Numbered from the stretch's first letter, positions 1 through 7,194 are shown. The stretch is DNA of 10,967 nt from Planctomycetes bacterium UBA4800 (GCA_002402755.1 DHGK01000112.1:1-10967); one strand, 5' to 3'. Notes: generated from the sequence alone by a model not told the origin. Program-made: numbers and translations.

Positions 1-499
1 CCTCCGCGGGCGCCTCTTCCTCGGCCGGCGCCTCCTCCTCCGCGGGCTTCCTGGACGCACGCGCATCCCTGGCGTCCAGGACCGGGGCGAAGATCTTGTA
101 GCCGTACCCGTACCGCGCGCAGAGCTGCTCGACGGCGGCCTTCATGTCATCGGAGAGCTCCATGGGCTCATCGGCGATGAAGTTCGTCCCCTCGATGTGG
201 CCCTTCTTGGGCTTCTCCTCGGCGCCCCGCTTGTAGGCTGTCTCGATCTGCGTGCAGGTCCTCACCAGGTCGGCCTTGAGATTGCCGGCGTAGATCGCGG
301 CGGCCCGCTTGCCGCTGGAGTCGGCAAGGAGCGTGCTCGCGCCGGGCACGCGGTACAGATAGCACTCGTAGACCTGGATCACGATGGCCCCGAGCAGGCA
401 CAGGGCGGAGACGAAGAGCAGCGTGGTCGCGAGCGCATCGCTCACGCGGCGTTCGGCGATATCCTCGTCGAAACTAGAGGAGCTGCTTGGTCTTGGCAT
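1..499 (-). CDS. Single-pass membrane protein of unknown function, partial (C-terminus beyond window)
   Basis: An open frame of 166 codons runs from an ATG at 499-497 to the left window edge without a stop. The start is well supported: the reverse strand reads AAGGAGG, six bases, then ATG, an ideal Shine-Dalgarno placed inside the last codons of the upstream gene, so the two genes overlap by 26 bases. Residues 1-20 are a serine-rich then charged cytoplasmic head (MPRPSSSSSFDEDIAERR). Residues about 24-43 are one hydrophobic helix (TTLLFVSALCLLGAIVIQVY). The rest is soluble, with cysteines near 46, 82 and 127, a GYGYKIF stretch near 131, and a repeated acidic Glu/Ala/Pro tail (EEEAPAEEEAPAE) at the edge. 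I recognise no family. The topology suggests an anchored extracytoplasmic protein acting with its coupled coiled-coil neighbour. The function is unknown. Confidence 0.87.
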   Translation of the reverse strand, partial: MPRPSSSSSFDEDIAERRVSDALATTLLFVSALCLLGAIVIQVYECYLYRVPGASTLLADSSGKRAAAIYAGNLKADLVRTCTQIETAYKRGAEEKPKKGHIEGTNFIADEPMELSDDMKAAVEQLCARYGYGYKIFAPVLDARDARASRKPAEEEAPAEEEAPAE

Positions 500-1319
500 C
501 GTCGCCCTCCTTGATCTCGGCGCCGTTGACCACATGAACGACCTCGGCGCCGCTCATGTCCGTGTACACGTTGACGATCTTGACATCGCCCAGGTACTTG
601 CCATCGCGGTGCACGATGAAGACCATGCCCTCGACGACCTTGTCGTCGCTCCCGACGGAGAGGATCACGAGCCTCTTGCCCTGCACGGTGAGCACCTTCG
701 CGGCGATGTCGGGGAACGGGGTGCCGACATCCATGCCCTCATTGACCCAGACTTTGATTCTCGTCCTCAGGCTGTCGTTCTCGTCGCGCAGGTCCGAGAT
801 CTCCTTCTCGAGCGCCATGAGATTGTCCTTGAGCGAAACATAGTCCAGGAACTGGCGGTTGCGGTCCGCGACCGCATCGGTGCGATCGGCCACGGCCTTG
901 GTGCGCGCATCCTCGGACTGCCGCACCCTGCTCGCCAGCGCCTGCGTCTCCTGGCTGACCTGGGCGAGCTGGGCGGTGAGCTTGTCGAGGCTCGCCTGCT
1001 TCGTGGTGTTGTCCGTGGTCGCCGCCGCCAGCTTGGACTCCGCGTCGCTCAGCTTGCGCGCGAGGTCCTTCTTGAGCGTGTCGGAGTTCACGATGTCGGC
1101 GTTCTGCACCGACATGACGGTGGCGTACAACTGGACCTTCTCGGCAAGCTTCTCGATGTCTTCTTTCTGCTTGTCGAAGTTGCCCTTGTACAGCTTCGTC
1201 AGCTCCTCGGACTGCTCCTTGAAGTCCTTGCGCACGCCGAAAAGGGTGGCGGAGGTCCCCAGAAAGAGCAATGCGAGGACCAGGTTGATGACGAGGAAGA
1301 CCTTGGCAAGACCGCTCAT
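474..1319 (-). CDS. Membrane-anchored coiled-coil protein with C-terminal beta domain
   Basis: This is a 281-residue protein starting at ATG 1319-1317, with GGAGG eight bases upstream, and ending TAG at 474. Residues 5-27 form a hydrophobic signal-anchor (LAKVFLVINLVLALLFLG). Residues about 30-187 are rich in Lys, Glu, Gln, Ala and Leu with heptad-like spacing, which predicts a long coiled coil ending in EKEISDLRDENDSLRTRI. Residues about 188-262 look like a small beta domain (KVLTVQGKRLVILSVGSDDKV followed by VEGMVFIVHRDGKYLGDVKI). The order anchor, coiled coil, then beta domain with a 'G...V..GM.F.V.RDG.YLG' signature recalls MreC-type cell-shape scaffolds and similar proteins. It is not clearly MreC, and no mreB or mreD lies in the window. 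It probably faces the periplasm. It is the first gene of a coupled pair preceded by a strong promoter. A structural or envelope role is inference. Confidence 0.9.
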   Translation of the reverse strand: MSGLAKVFLVINLVLALLFLGTSATLFGVRKDFKEQSEELTKLYKGNFDKQKEDIEKLAEKVQLYATVMSVQNADIVNSDTLKKDLARKLSDAESKLAAATTDNTTKQASLDKLTAQLAQVSQETQALASRVRQSEDARTKAVADRTDAVADRNRQFLDYVSLKDNLMALEKEISDLRDENDSLRTRIKVWVNEGMDVGTPFPDIAAKVLTVQGKRLVILSVGSDDKVVEGMVFIVHRDGKYLGDVKIVNVYTDMSGAEVVHVVNGAEIKEGDDAKTKQLL

Positions 1320-1352
1320 TCCACAATCCTCCGTTTACCGTGCTAGGCCTTG

Positions 1353-1368
1353 GGCAGGACAACCTGCC
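1353..1368 (-). other. Hairpin in the leader of the coiled-coil gene
   Basis: A perfect 6-base stem with a 4-base loop (GGCAGG, ACAA, CCTGCC on the plus strand) lies about 35 bases upstream of the ATG of the coiled-coil gene, inside its predicted 170-base leader. No T-run follows it on either strand, so it does not look like an intrinsic terminator. It could influence translation or RNA stability, or mean nothing. Confidence 0.35.
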
Positions 1369-1494
1369 GGATGCTTCACTTCCGAACTACGAACACCGCA
1401 TGTGCGTGCCGTCAAGAGAGAAACGACCGGGGGTGTGCAACGCGTCTCCTGACTCGCTTCATTTCTCCCGGAAGACACTCTACACGTAGTTTCG

Positions 1495-1522
1495 ATTATA
1501 CGCAGGGCACATGGAAAGTCAA
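1495..1522 (-). promoter_or_regulatory. Near-consensus sigma-70 promoter for the membrane pair
   Basis: On the minus strand TTGACT (1522-1517) is followed by a 16-base spacer and TATAAT (1500-1495). This matches the housekeeping consensus at 5 of 6 positions for the -35 box and 6 of 6 for the -10 box. The predicted start is near 1488, giving a leader of about 170 bases before the coiled-coil gene. The -35 box overlaps the TGA stop of the upstream moeA gene (1521-1519). A short dyad CTAC-AC-GTAG (1480-1489) sits at the predicted start point and could be an operator. The local AT content stands out from the GC-rich surroundings. Confidence 0.72.
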
Positions 1523-2658
1523 GGCGGTACCGGCACGGCGCGCCGGCGCTCGCGTCCGCCGGGCGGCATGAGCGCGTGACGTGCGCCGGCGAGCAGGCCT
1601 CCCGCGCCCGCGCGGTCGACGACCTCGATGGCGCCCTCGCGAACCGCCGCAGGCACGAACGCGTGCACGTCGCCGGGGCCGCTCCAGGGATGCAGGAGCG
1701 GGAGCGGCGGGGCATCCTCCCATGACCCTATTTTCATCTCGAACCTGCGCGCCAGCGCCGGCCTCAGGAGCGCATGCGTCAGGGCGACCATGCTCTCCGG
1801 ATCGCCGGGCATGAAGAGGCCGGCGCCGGCACGTGCCAGGGCAATGGCCGCCGTCGAGCCCGGAATCATCGCCACGGACTCGGCGACGAAGCGTATGCCG
1901 CCCGGCCGGAACGCGTCGATCGTCACGTCCGTGAGGCCATCGCCCGTCCCGCCGCAGGCGACGACGCAGCCGCCGGCGAGCGCGTCGACGATGCACCCGC
2001 GAATCCGCTCCGCATCATCGGGAAGCGCCGCAACCTGCGTCACGGGTATCCCCAGGCCGCCGAGGGTGTCCCGAAGCCACGGCGTGGCGAGGTCGGGAAC
2101 GACGCCCCGCGCGATCTCGGTCCCGATGACGACGACGTGAACGACGGGAGGGTCGATGACCTCGACTTCGTCAAGCCCGGAGGCCCGGAGCAGCGCCGCG
2201 GCGCCGGGGCTTATGCGCTCGCCCCGTGCGACAACGATCGTGCCGGCCGCAAGAAGACTGCCGGCGGGAACGGCGGTCTCCCCGCTCGGAGACGGCAGCC
2301 GAACCGCGCCCGTGCCCACGAGCGCCGCGGAAACCGCGGGCACCACATCGGCGCCATCGGGAATCGGGGAGCCCTTCTCGACGCGATACGTCGTGCCTTC
2401 CCCGGGGGCATGCGGAGGCGGCGCCGCCGGGGAGTACTCGCCCGCGACCCGATACACGCCCGGCGGCGCGCCGGCGCCGACCAGGAACCCGTCGCGGCCC
2501 GCCGTCCGGCGGGCGGGCACGGCGGCCGCCGCGCGGCAATCGCACGCGGCGTATCTCCCCGCCGCCCGCGCGAGCGGACACCGGCAGCGCCGAGGCGCCG
2601 GAAGGGCGCGCGCAAGCAGGCGGATCGCCTTGACGAGCGGTACAATTCGGTGTTCCAT
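1519..2658 (-). CDS. moeA: MoeA-family molybdopterin molybdenumtransferase (divergent)
   Basis: This is a 379-residue protein. MoeA inserts molybdate into adenylylated molybdopterin, the last step of molybdenum cofactor synthesis, in the cytoplasm. The whole MoeA layout is present: an N-terminal helix and 'A.GR' segment (15-45), RTAGRDGFLV (51-60) in place of the usual R-S-A-M-D-G-Y-A-V, a domain II-like part (65-140) with GSPIPDGADVV (96-106), GERISPGAAALLRASGL (146-162), VVVIGTEI (175-182) for the TGDEL motif, LPDDAERIR (212-220), GGTGDGLTDVT (236-246) for GGVSxGxxD, IPGST (265-269), MPGDP (283-287), and a C-terminal domain IV-like tail. Conserved acidic positions appear kept (D56, E181, D215, D244), so activity is plausible despite the drift. 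The length is slightly below the usual roughly 400. The ATG lacks a clear ribosome site, so the start is less certain. No other molybdenum cofactor gene is in view. A MoeA-like paralogue with another role is possible. Confidence 0.83.
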   Translation of the reverse strand: MEHRIVPLVKAIRLLARALPAPRRCRCPLARAAGRYAACDCRAAAAVPARRTAGRDGFLVGAGAPPGVYRVAGEYSPAAPPPHAPGEGTTYRVEKGSPIPDGADVVPAVSAALVGTGAVRLPSPSGETAVPAGSLLAAGTIVVARGERISPGAAALLRASGLDEVEVIDPPVVHVVVIGTEIARGVVPDLATPWLRDTLGGLGIPVTQVAALPDDAERIRGCIVDALAGGCVVACGGTGDGLTDVTIDAFRPGGIRFVAESVAMIPGSTAAIALARAGAGLFMPGDPESMVALTHALLRPALARRFEMKIGSWEDAPPLPLLHPWSGPGDVHAFVPAAVREGAIEVVDRAGAGGLLAGARHALMPPGGRERRRAVPVPP

Positions 2659-2747
2659 GGGCGGTAGATCATCGCAGGCGCGGCGCCGAATGGCCAGGGC
2701 GTGCGGCCGGCCGCGGCGCCCCGGTCGATGCGGAGGAAATTCTGCGC

Positions 2748-3398
2748 ATGTTCACAGGGATCGTCGAGTGCACCGGCAGAGTGGCCGCACCGTGCGGCCC
2801 CCGCGGGGGCGCGCTGGCCGTGGCGCCGGACGCGGCCTGGCGCGATCTGGCGCCGGGAGAGAGCATCGCGGTCAACGGCGCATGCCTGACCGTTGCGGCG
2901 CACGACGGCGGAACCGTCGCCTTCGACGTGGTACCCGAGACGGCGCGCGCGAGCAACCTCGCCGCGCTCGCCGCCGGCGCGCGCGTCAACCTCGAGCGCG
3001 CCCTGCGCGCCGGCGACCGCATGGGAGGACACTACGTCCTCGGCCACGTCGATTGCGTCGGCCGCGTGCGCACGCTCGCCGTCCGCGGCGCCGAGACCGA
3101 GTTGCGGGTCGAGTTTCCGCCGCGGTGGGGGCGTTTCGTGCTTCCGAAGTGCTCCATCGCCGTGAACGGCGTCAGCCTGACGGTGGGGGAGGCCGGGCCC
3201 GCGCACTTCACGGTCCACCTCGTGCCGTACACCCTCAGGGAGACGAACCTCGCGGCGCTCTCCGCAGGCGACGCGGTCAACATCGAATTCGACTACATCG
3301 GGAAGTGGGCCCTCGCGCGCGGCGCACCCCCCGGAGAGGGTCTGAACTCGACGCTCAGGCAGGCGGGTTTCACGGCGGAGGACGAGTGGAACACGTAA
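2748..3398 (+). CDS. ribE: Riboflavin synthase, alpha chain
   Basis: This is a 216-residue protein of normal length for the family. It catalyses the dismutation of two 6,7-dimethyl-8-ribityllumazine molecules to riboflavin and a pyrimidinedione (EC 2.5.1.9), the last step of riboflavin synthesis. The start MFTGIVE is the hallmark N-terminus, which fixes the ATG even though the GGAGG (2732-2736) is 11 bases away. Two lumazine-binding repeats are visible. Repeat 1 has GESIAVNGACLTV (37-49) and repeat 2 has KCSIAVNGVSLTV (134-146), each with 'ETxRxxNL' or 'ETNL' further on. DRMGGHYVLGHVD (90-102) carries the conserved histidines. The stop lies inside the next gene, so translation with ispG is probably coupled. 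The gene diverges from moeA across an 89-base gap. I saw no FMN riboswitch in that gap. The enzyme is called ribE in many bacteria and ribC in E. coli. Confidence 0.97.
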   Translation: MFTGIVECTGRVAAPCGPRGGALAVAPDAAWRDLAPGESIAVNGACLTVAAHDGGTVAFDVVPETARASNLAALAAGARVNLERALRAGDRMGGHYVLGHVDCVGRVRTLAVRGAETELRVEFPPRWGRFVLPKCSIAVNGVSLTVGEAGPAHFTVHLVPYTLRETNLAALSAGDAVNIEFDYIGKWALARGAPPGEGLNSTLRQAGFTAEDEWNT

Positions 3399-4450
3399 CA
3401 CGCCGCGAGACGACGCCCGTGCGCATCGGCGCGGTCGCGATCGGCGGCACGCATCCCATCGCGGTCCAGTCGATGACGACCACGCCCACCGAGGACGTCG
3501 CCGCCACCATGGCGCAGGTGCTGCGGCTCGCCGCCGCGGGCTGCGAGATCGTGCGCGTCGCCGTGCCGCACCCGAAGGCGGTGCGCGCGCTGCCCGCGCT
3601 CGTCGCCGAGTGCCCGATGCCGCTCGTCGCCGACATTCACTTCCGCGCGGACTGCGCGCTCGGCGCGATCGAGGCCGGCGCCGCCAAGATACGCATCAAC
3701 CCCGGCAACATGGAGCCGGATGCGTTCCTGCGCGTGCTCGACGCCGCCGGCGCGCGCGGCATCGCGGTCAGGATCGGGGTCAACTCGGGCTCCGTTCCCA
3801 TGGATCTCATCGAGGCGTTCGGCGGGCCCACGCCCGACGCGCTGGTCGAGGCCGCCGCGCGCTACGTCGCCGTCGCGGAGCGGCGCGGCTTCACCTCGAT
3901 CGTGCTCTCCCTGAAGTCCTCGGACACGCTCTGCAATCTGCGCGCCTACCGTCGCGCCGCCGACCGCTTCCCCTATCCGCTGCACATCGGCGTGACCGAG
4001 GCGGGGGATGCCGACTACGGGCGGATCAAGAGCGCCGCCGGCCTCGGCGGGCTGCTCCTGGACGGCATCGGCGACACGATCAGAATCTCGCTCGTGGGCG
4101 ACCCTGTCAAGGAAATCGAGGCCGCCTACGACCTCCTGAAGGCTACGGGCCGCCGCATCCTGACCCCCGAAATCGTCGCCTGCCCGACCTGCGCGCGGCG
4201 CGGCATCGATGTCGAGGCCATCGTCGCGGAGGTCAAGGCCGCGCTCAAGGACCTGCGGGCGCCGCTCAGGATCGCGATCTGCGGGTGCGTCGTCAACGGT
4301 CCGGGGGAAGCCCGCGAAGCGGATCTCGGGATCGCGGGCGGGGGAGGCGAGGGCGTGCTCTTCAGGCGCGGGAAGACGCTCATGAAGGTCCCCGAGAGCA
4401 AGCTCGTCGAGACGCTCGTGGCGGAGGCGCGCAAGCTCGCCCAGGAATAG
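3386..4450 (+). CDS. ispG: 4-hydroxy-3-methylbut-2-en-1-yl diphosphate synthase (IspG/GcpE)
   Basis: This is a 354-residue protein, counted from a GTG at 3386 that overlaps the ribE stop by 13 bases. GGAGG at 3377-3381 sits four bases upstream. IspG uses a [4Fe-4S] cluster to reduce 2-C-methyl-D-erythritol 2,4-cyclodiphosphate to HMBPP in the MEP isoprenoid pathway. The TIM-barrel half is clear from RRETTPVRIGAVAIGG (6-21), PIAVQSMTTT (24-33), PLVADIHF (79-86), KIRINPGN (101-108), VRIGVNSGS (128-136) and LHIGVTEAG (199-207). The cluster domain has CPTCARR (266-272) and CGCVVNGPGEA (299-309), which supply ligands C266, C269, C301 and E308. The spacing fits the single-chain bacterial form without the plant-type insertion. 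No in-frame ATG lies nearby, and the next GTG (3419) would cut into the conserved N-terminal motif. Confidence 0.97.
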   Translation: MEHVTRRETTPVRIGAVAIGGTHPIAVQSMTTTPTEDVAATMAQVLRLAAAGCEIVRVAVPHPKAVRALPALVAECPMPLVADIHFRADCALGAIEAGAAKIRINPGNMEPDAFLRVLDAAGARGIAVRIGVNSGSVPMDLIEAFGGPTPDALVEAAARYVAVAERRGFTSIVLSLKSSDTLCNLRAYRRAADRFPYPLHIGVTEAGDADYGRIKSAAGLGGLLLDGIGDTIRISLVGDPVKEIEAAYDLLKATGRRILTPEIVACPTCARRGIDVEAIVAEVKAALKDLRAPLRIAICGCVVNGPGEAREADLGIAGGGGEGVLFRRGKTLMKVPESKLVETLVAEARKLAQE

Positions 4451-4480
4451 CGCGCCGCCGCGCATGACCGCCGGCCGCAC

Positions 4481-4496
4481 GTGCGGGAACCCGCGC
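4481..4496 (+). terminator. GC-rich hairpin after ispG
   Basis: Thirty bases after the ispG stop, GTGCGG-GAAC-CCGCGC can fold into a 6-pair stem (one G-U pair) in the plus-strand RNA. An overlapping 12-base palindrome CCGCACGTGCGG lies at 4475-4486. There is no T-run, so it may pause polymerase or protect the 3' end rather than act as a classical intrinsic terminator. Confidence 0.3.
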
Positions 4497-4528
4497 AAGG
4501 GCCGGGGATGGTGAAGATCGCCGCGAAG

Positions 4529-4544
4529 GCGCCGGGGCCGGCGC
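4529..4544. terminator. Strong symmetric hairpin between convergent genes
   Basis: GCGCCGG-GG-CCGGCGC is a perfect 7-base inverted repeat (realistically 6 pairs with a 4-base loop). It lies 78 bases past the ispG stop and 30 bases past the stop of the opposing secreted-protein gene. Its position between converging genes suits a bidirectional 3'-end structure. No T-tract follows on either strand, so intrinsic termination is uncertain and Rho may be needed. Confidence 0.33.
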
Positions 4545-4574
4545 GCCCATGCCGCGCGGGGGATGCGCGCGAGC

Positions 4575-7163
4575 CTACGGGCTGCAGTCGGACGGCGTCA
4601 TGCAGGCCGCGAGCCCATCCCACGTCGGATCGAGGCCGCAGGCGGGATAGGGCGGCGCGATCACGCTGCGCCGGGAGCCGAATATCGCGCCGAGCAGCGT
4701 GATGGGATCGGCGATCGTGATGCGGCCGTCGTCGTTGACGTCGGCCGCATCGTCGCAGCAGGCGAGCGGCTCGGCGCCGAACAGGAACGCGAGCGCCGAG
4801 ATCGCATCGCCGATCTCGACCGCGCCGCTTGCGTTCAGGTCGCCGCGGCGGAAGGCGCGCTCGCCGTTCGGCCCGACGATGGGAACGCCGCTCGCGATGA
4901 CCGTCACGCGGAGCGCGCACGGCGCGGACGGCGCCACCGCGACATCGATCCAGCTCCCGAACTCCTCGTACACGCGCACGACGAGGTCGCCGGACGGGAC
5001 GGACAGCGTCTCCGCGACGCGGGCTCCCTGCCGCTCGCCCAGCACCGTGCACGCAACACCGGCCGATGCCGCGTCCACGAGCTCCGGCCGGATGGCGACG
5101 GTGTACCCGATGGTGCCGCCCAGGGTGCAGGCAAGGCGCTGCGTCCCGAGCGTCGCACCGGCGCCGAGATCGACCGTCTTGTCGTACAGGAGCACGCTCG
5201 TCTCGGTCCGCATCGCGCGCACCAGGACGAACGCGCCCCGCGCATCGTTGCCCGCGACGAGGAGATAGGCGGCGCCTTCGTTCTGCACGGCCGCCAGGCT
5301 CGTGATGACGCCGCCGGGCTCCACGGGAACGACCTCGCGGGGCCGGATGAACGTCCAGCCGCTCACGGGCGAGTACGAGGTCGACCACAGGTGCGCGCCG
5401 CCGGCCGGCGACGGGCTGCTCAGGAAGAAGACTTCCGCGCCGAGCATCGCCACGCCGACCGGCCCGCCGCCCGGGCACGCAATGCCGTCCAGGGGCGGGA
5501 TCGACGCGCTCGGGAGCAGGCTCCCGTGTTCCCGCGTCAGCACCGCGATCCTGCCGCCGCCCGGATCGGCGATCAGCAGCTCGCCGGAGGGAGAGAACGC
5601 CGCATCCCACGCGAAGAGCCCGTCGACGTACTCGACGGCCGGCGACGAGAAGGACCCCGGCACCCAGTCGGCGGCGGGCAGCGTTTCGATGCGCCCGCTC
5701 CACCCGTCGAAGAGCACGAGCTCCTTTCCGGGACCGAATTCGCACGCGCTCAGGTGCGCGGAGGGCTCGCCGCGCACGATATCGCCCGTGATGATGCGCC
5801 GGTAGGGGGTGGCGCCGACGTAGGGCTCGATCTGCAGCGCGAAGGCGCATGCGGCCAGCGTGCCGTTCCCATCCGCCATCAGCAGCGTCCCGCCGCTCGG
5901 TTCGTACGCGATGGCGGCGAGGAATTCGATCACGTCGCCGTCGACGTCGAAACGCGACCATGCGCTCGGGATCCGGGCCGCCGAGGAGAACGTGCCCGCA
6001 TGTCCCGCGGGCGACCGCAGGAGGAGCGCGAGCGGCGAACCGGGCAGCAGGCCCGCGACCTCGAAGCTGCCCCGGCGCGCATCGACGGGCGACAGCCCGA
6101 GCGGCCGGCCGCTCTCGGAGACCTCGAGCGTGTAGCCGTCCAGCGCCGCGCCGTTCCAGCACACGAAGCACGAGGGCGGCATCTTGCCCGACGGGACGAC
6201 GTTGAGATCCCCCGGCGCGGGGATGACCGGCGCGAACGGCATGCCGAACGCATAGAGGCGATCGGACTGCCCGCCGGCGAGGAACAGCGCGTCATCCCCG
6301 ACGGCCGCGGCGCGGAACACGCGATCGGGACAGCCCGAGACCCTGAATGCGCGGCACGCCGCGCCATCGGGCGTCACGTTGTCGCAGGGCATCCAGGCCA
6401 CGCCCTCGTGGGCGTCGCCGCCGAACGGAAACACGATGCCGCGCCGCAGCGCTCCCCCCGCTTCGCGGTCGACCGCGAAACCCCAGACGGCGAAGAACGG
6501 CGGCGGGCACGGCAGGGGCAGCGCGACGGTCGCCAGCTTGTTGAGCATCGCGTCGAGGATCAGCACGTTGGCCTTGCGCGGCTCCAGCCTCGACGTGTAC
6601 AGGACGAGGAAGTGGCCGCTCCCCTGGTCGCAGCTCAGCGACCACACGTACGGCTCGGGCGTGGAATCGAGGAGGGGAAGCGCGCGCGCTGCCGGGGCCT
6701 CCCCGGGAACGCCGCTCCACAGGTGGAGCATGCGGGAGCCCTCGCAGACGAACATGAGCCCTCCCGGCAGGAGCTCGGTGGCGCCGGGAATGAACGCGGC
6801 CGCGGTGGGAGCCCCGGGGAGTTCGGCGGGAAGCGACAGGCGCCAGTCGAAGACCGCGCTCGTCGCGTCGAGCGCCACGAGGTCGAGCCCGTCCGGGAGG
6901 ACGGCGAATACCCGGCTCCCGCCCGCAACGATCGCCGTCGACGGCCTGCCGAGGTGCGCGATGCGCGCCGGCGCCGCCGCGACCTGCCCCGGGACCAGGG
7001 CCGCGGCGCGCGGCTCGGAAACCCGGTGCAGGATCTCCTGCGCCGCGCCGCGCACCGCGAGCATGCACGCGACAAGACCCGCGCACAACCCGATCTTCCG
7101 GCAACGGCTCCGCGTCGAGCGCCGCGCTCTCATGCTGACACCATCACCTTTGCTCGCCGGCAT
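4575..7163 (-). CDS. Large secreted beta-rich protein with C-terminal dockerin-like repeats
   Basis: This is an 862-residue protein. Residues 1-22 are basic and 24-41 are a hydrophobic signal segment ending AVRGAAQ, so export is predicted. Residues about 60-310 and 405-690 contain many short beta-strand blocks, such as GGSRVFAVLPDGLDLVALD (81-99) and SGELLIADPGGGRIAVL (526-542), which resemble propeller blades of the NHL/SMP-30 sort. Residues about 315-398 look like a fibronectin type III-like module (CFVCWNGAALDGYTLEVSES, near 332-351). The C-terminus has two dockerin-like calcium loops, GDLNASGAVEIGD (774-786) and ADVNDDGRITIAD (807-819), then a tail with PPYPACGLDPT. This ending is familiar from planctomycete surface or secreted proteins. 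No catalytic motif is visible. ATG 7163 has GGAG seven bases upstream. ATG 7133, with AGGTGA upstream, is an alternative that still keeps the signal peptide. The ligand is unknown. Confidence 0.9.
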   Translation of the reverse strand: MPASKGDGVSMRARRSTRSRCRKIGLCAGLVACMLAVRGAAQEILHRVSEPRAAALVPGQVAAAPARIAHLGRPSTAIVAGGSRVFAVLPDGLDLVALDATSAVFDWRLSLPAELPGAPTAAAFIPGATELLPGGLMFVCEGSRMLHLWSGVPGEAPAARALPLLDSTPEPYVWSLSCDQGSGHFLVLYTSRLEPRKANVLILDAMLNKLATVALPLPCPPPFFAVWGFAVDREAGGALRRGIVFPFGGDAHEGVAWMPCDNVTPDGAACRAFRVSGCPDRVFRAAAVGDDALFLAGGQSDRLYAFGMPFAPVIPAPGDLNVVPSGKMPPSCFVCWNGAALDGYTLEVSESGRPLGLSPVDARRGSFEVAGLLPGSPLALLLRSPAGHAGTFSSAARIPSAWSRFDVDGDVIEFLAAIAYEPSGGTLLMADGNGTLAACAFALQIEPYVGATPYRRIITGDIVRGEPSAHLSACEFGPGKELVLFDGWSGRIETLPAADWVPGSFSSPAVEYVDGLFAWDAAFSPSGELLIADPGGGRIAVLTREHGSLLPSASIPPLDGIACPGGGPVGVAMLGAEVFFLSSPSPAGGAHLWSTSYSPVSGWTFIRPREVVPVEPGGVITSLAAVQNEGAAYLLVAGNDARGAFVLVRAMRTETSVLLYDKTVDLGAGATLGTQRLACTLGGTIGYTVAIRPELVDAASAGVACTVLGERQGARVAETLSVPSGDLVVRVYEEFGSWIDVAVAPSAPCALRVTVIASGVPIVGPNGERAFRRGDLNASGAVEIGDAISALAFLFGAEPLACCDDAADVNDDGRITIADPITLLGAIFGSRRSVIAPPYPACGLDPTWDGLAACMTPSDCSP

Positions 7164-7194
7164 TACGCTTCTCCGCTGGCAGCCTCACTAGACG

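Noticed and set aside
2630..2646. TTGACG followed by TACAAT as a promoter for ribE
   Set aside because: The two boxes are only five bases apart, which cannot form a sigma-70 promoter. No better pair was seen in 2590-2747.
2659..2747. Possible FMN riboswitch ahead of ribE
   Set aside because: The gap is 89 bases and I could not find the conserved FMN aptamer segments. It appears to be a plain divergent spacer.
2156..3385. In-frame plus-strand extension of ispG to 764 codons
   Set aside because: It runs antisense to moeA and out of frame across ribE, both well supported by motifs. The extra protein is Arg/Pro-rich shadow composition and IspG starts naturally at 3386.
4126..6171. Second minus-strand open frame of 681 codons overlapping the secreted protein and ispG
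   Set aside because: It is Arg/Ala-rich low-complexity composition, it crosses the 3' end of ispG and is out of frame with the recognisable protein.
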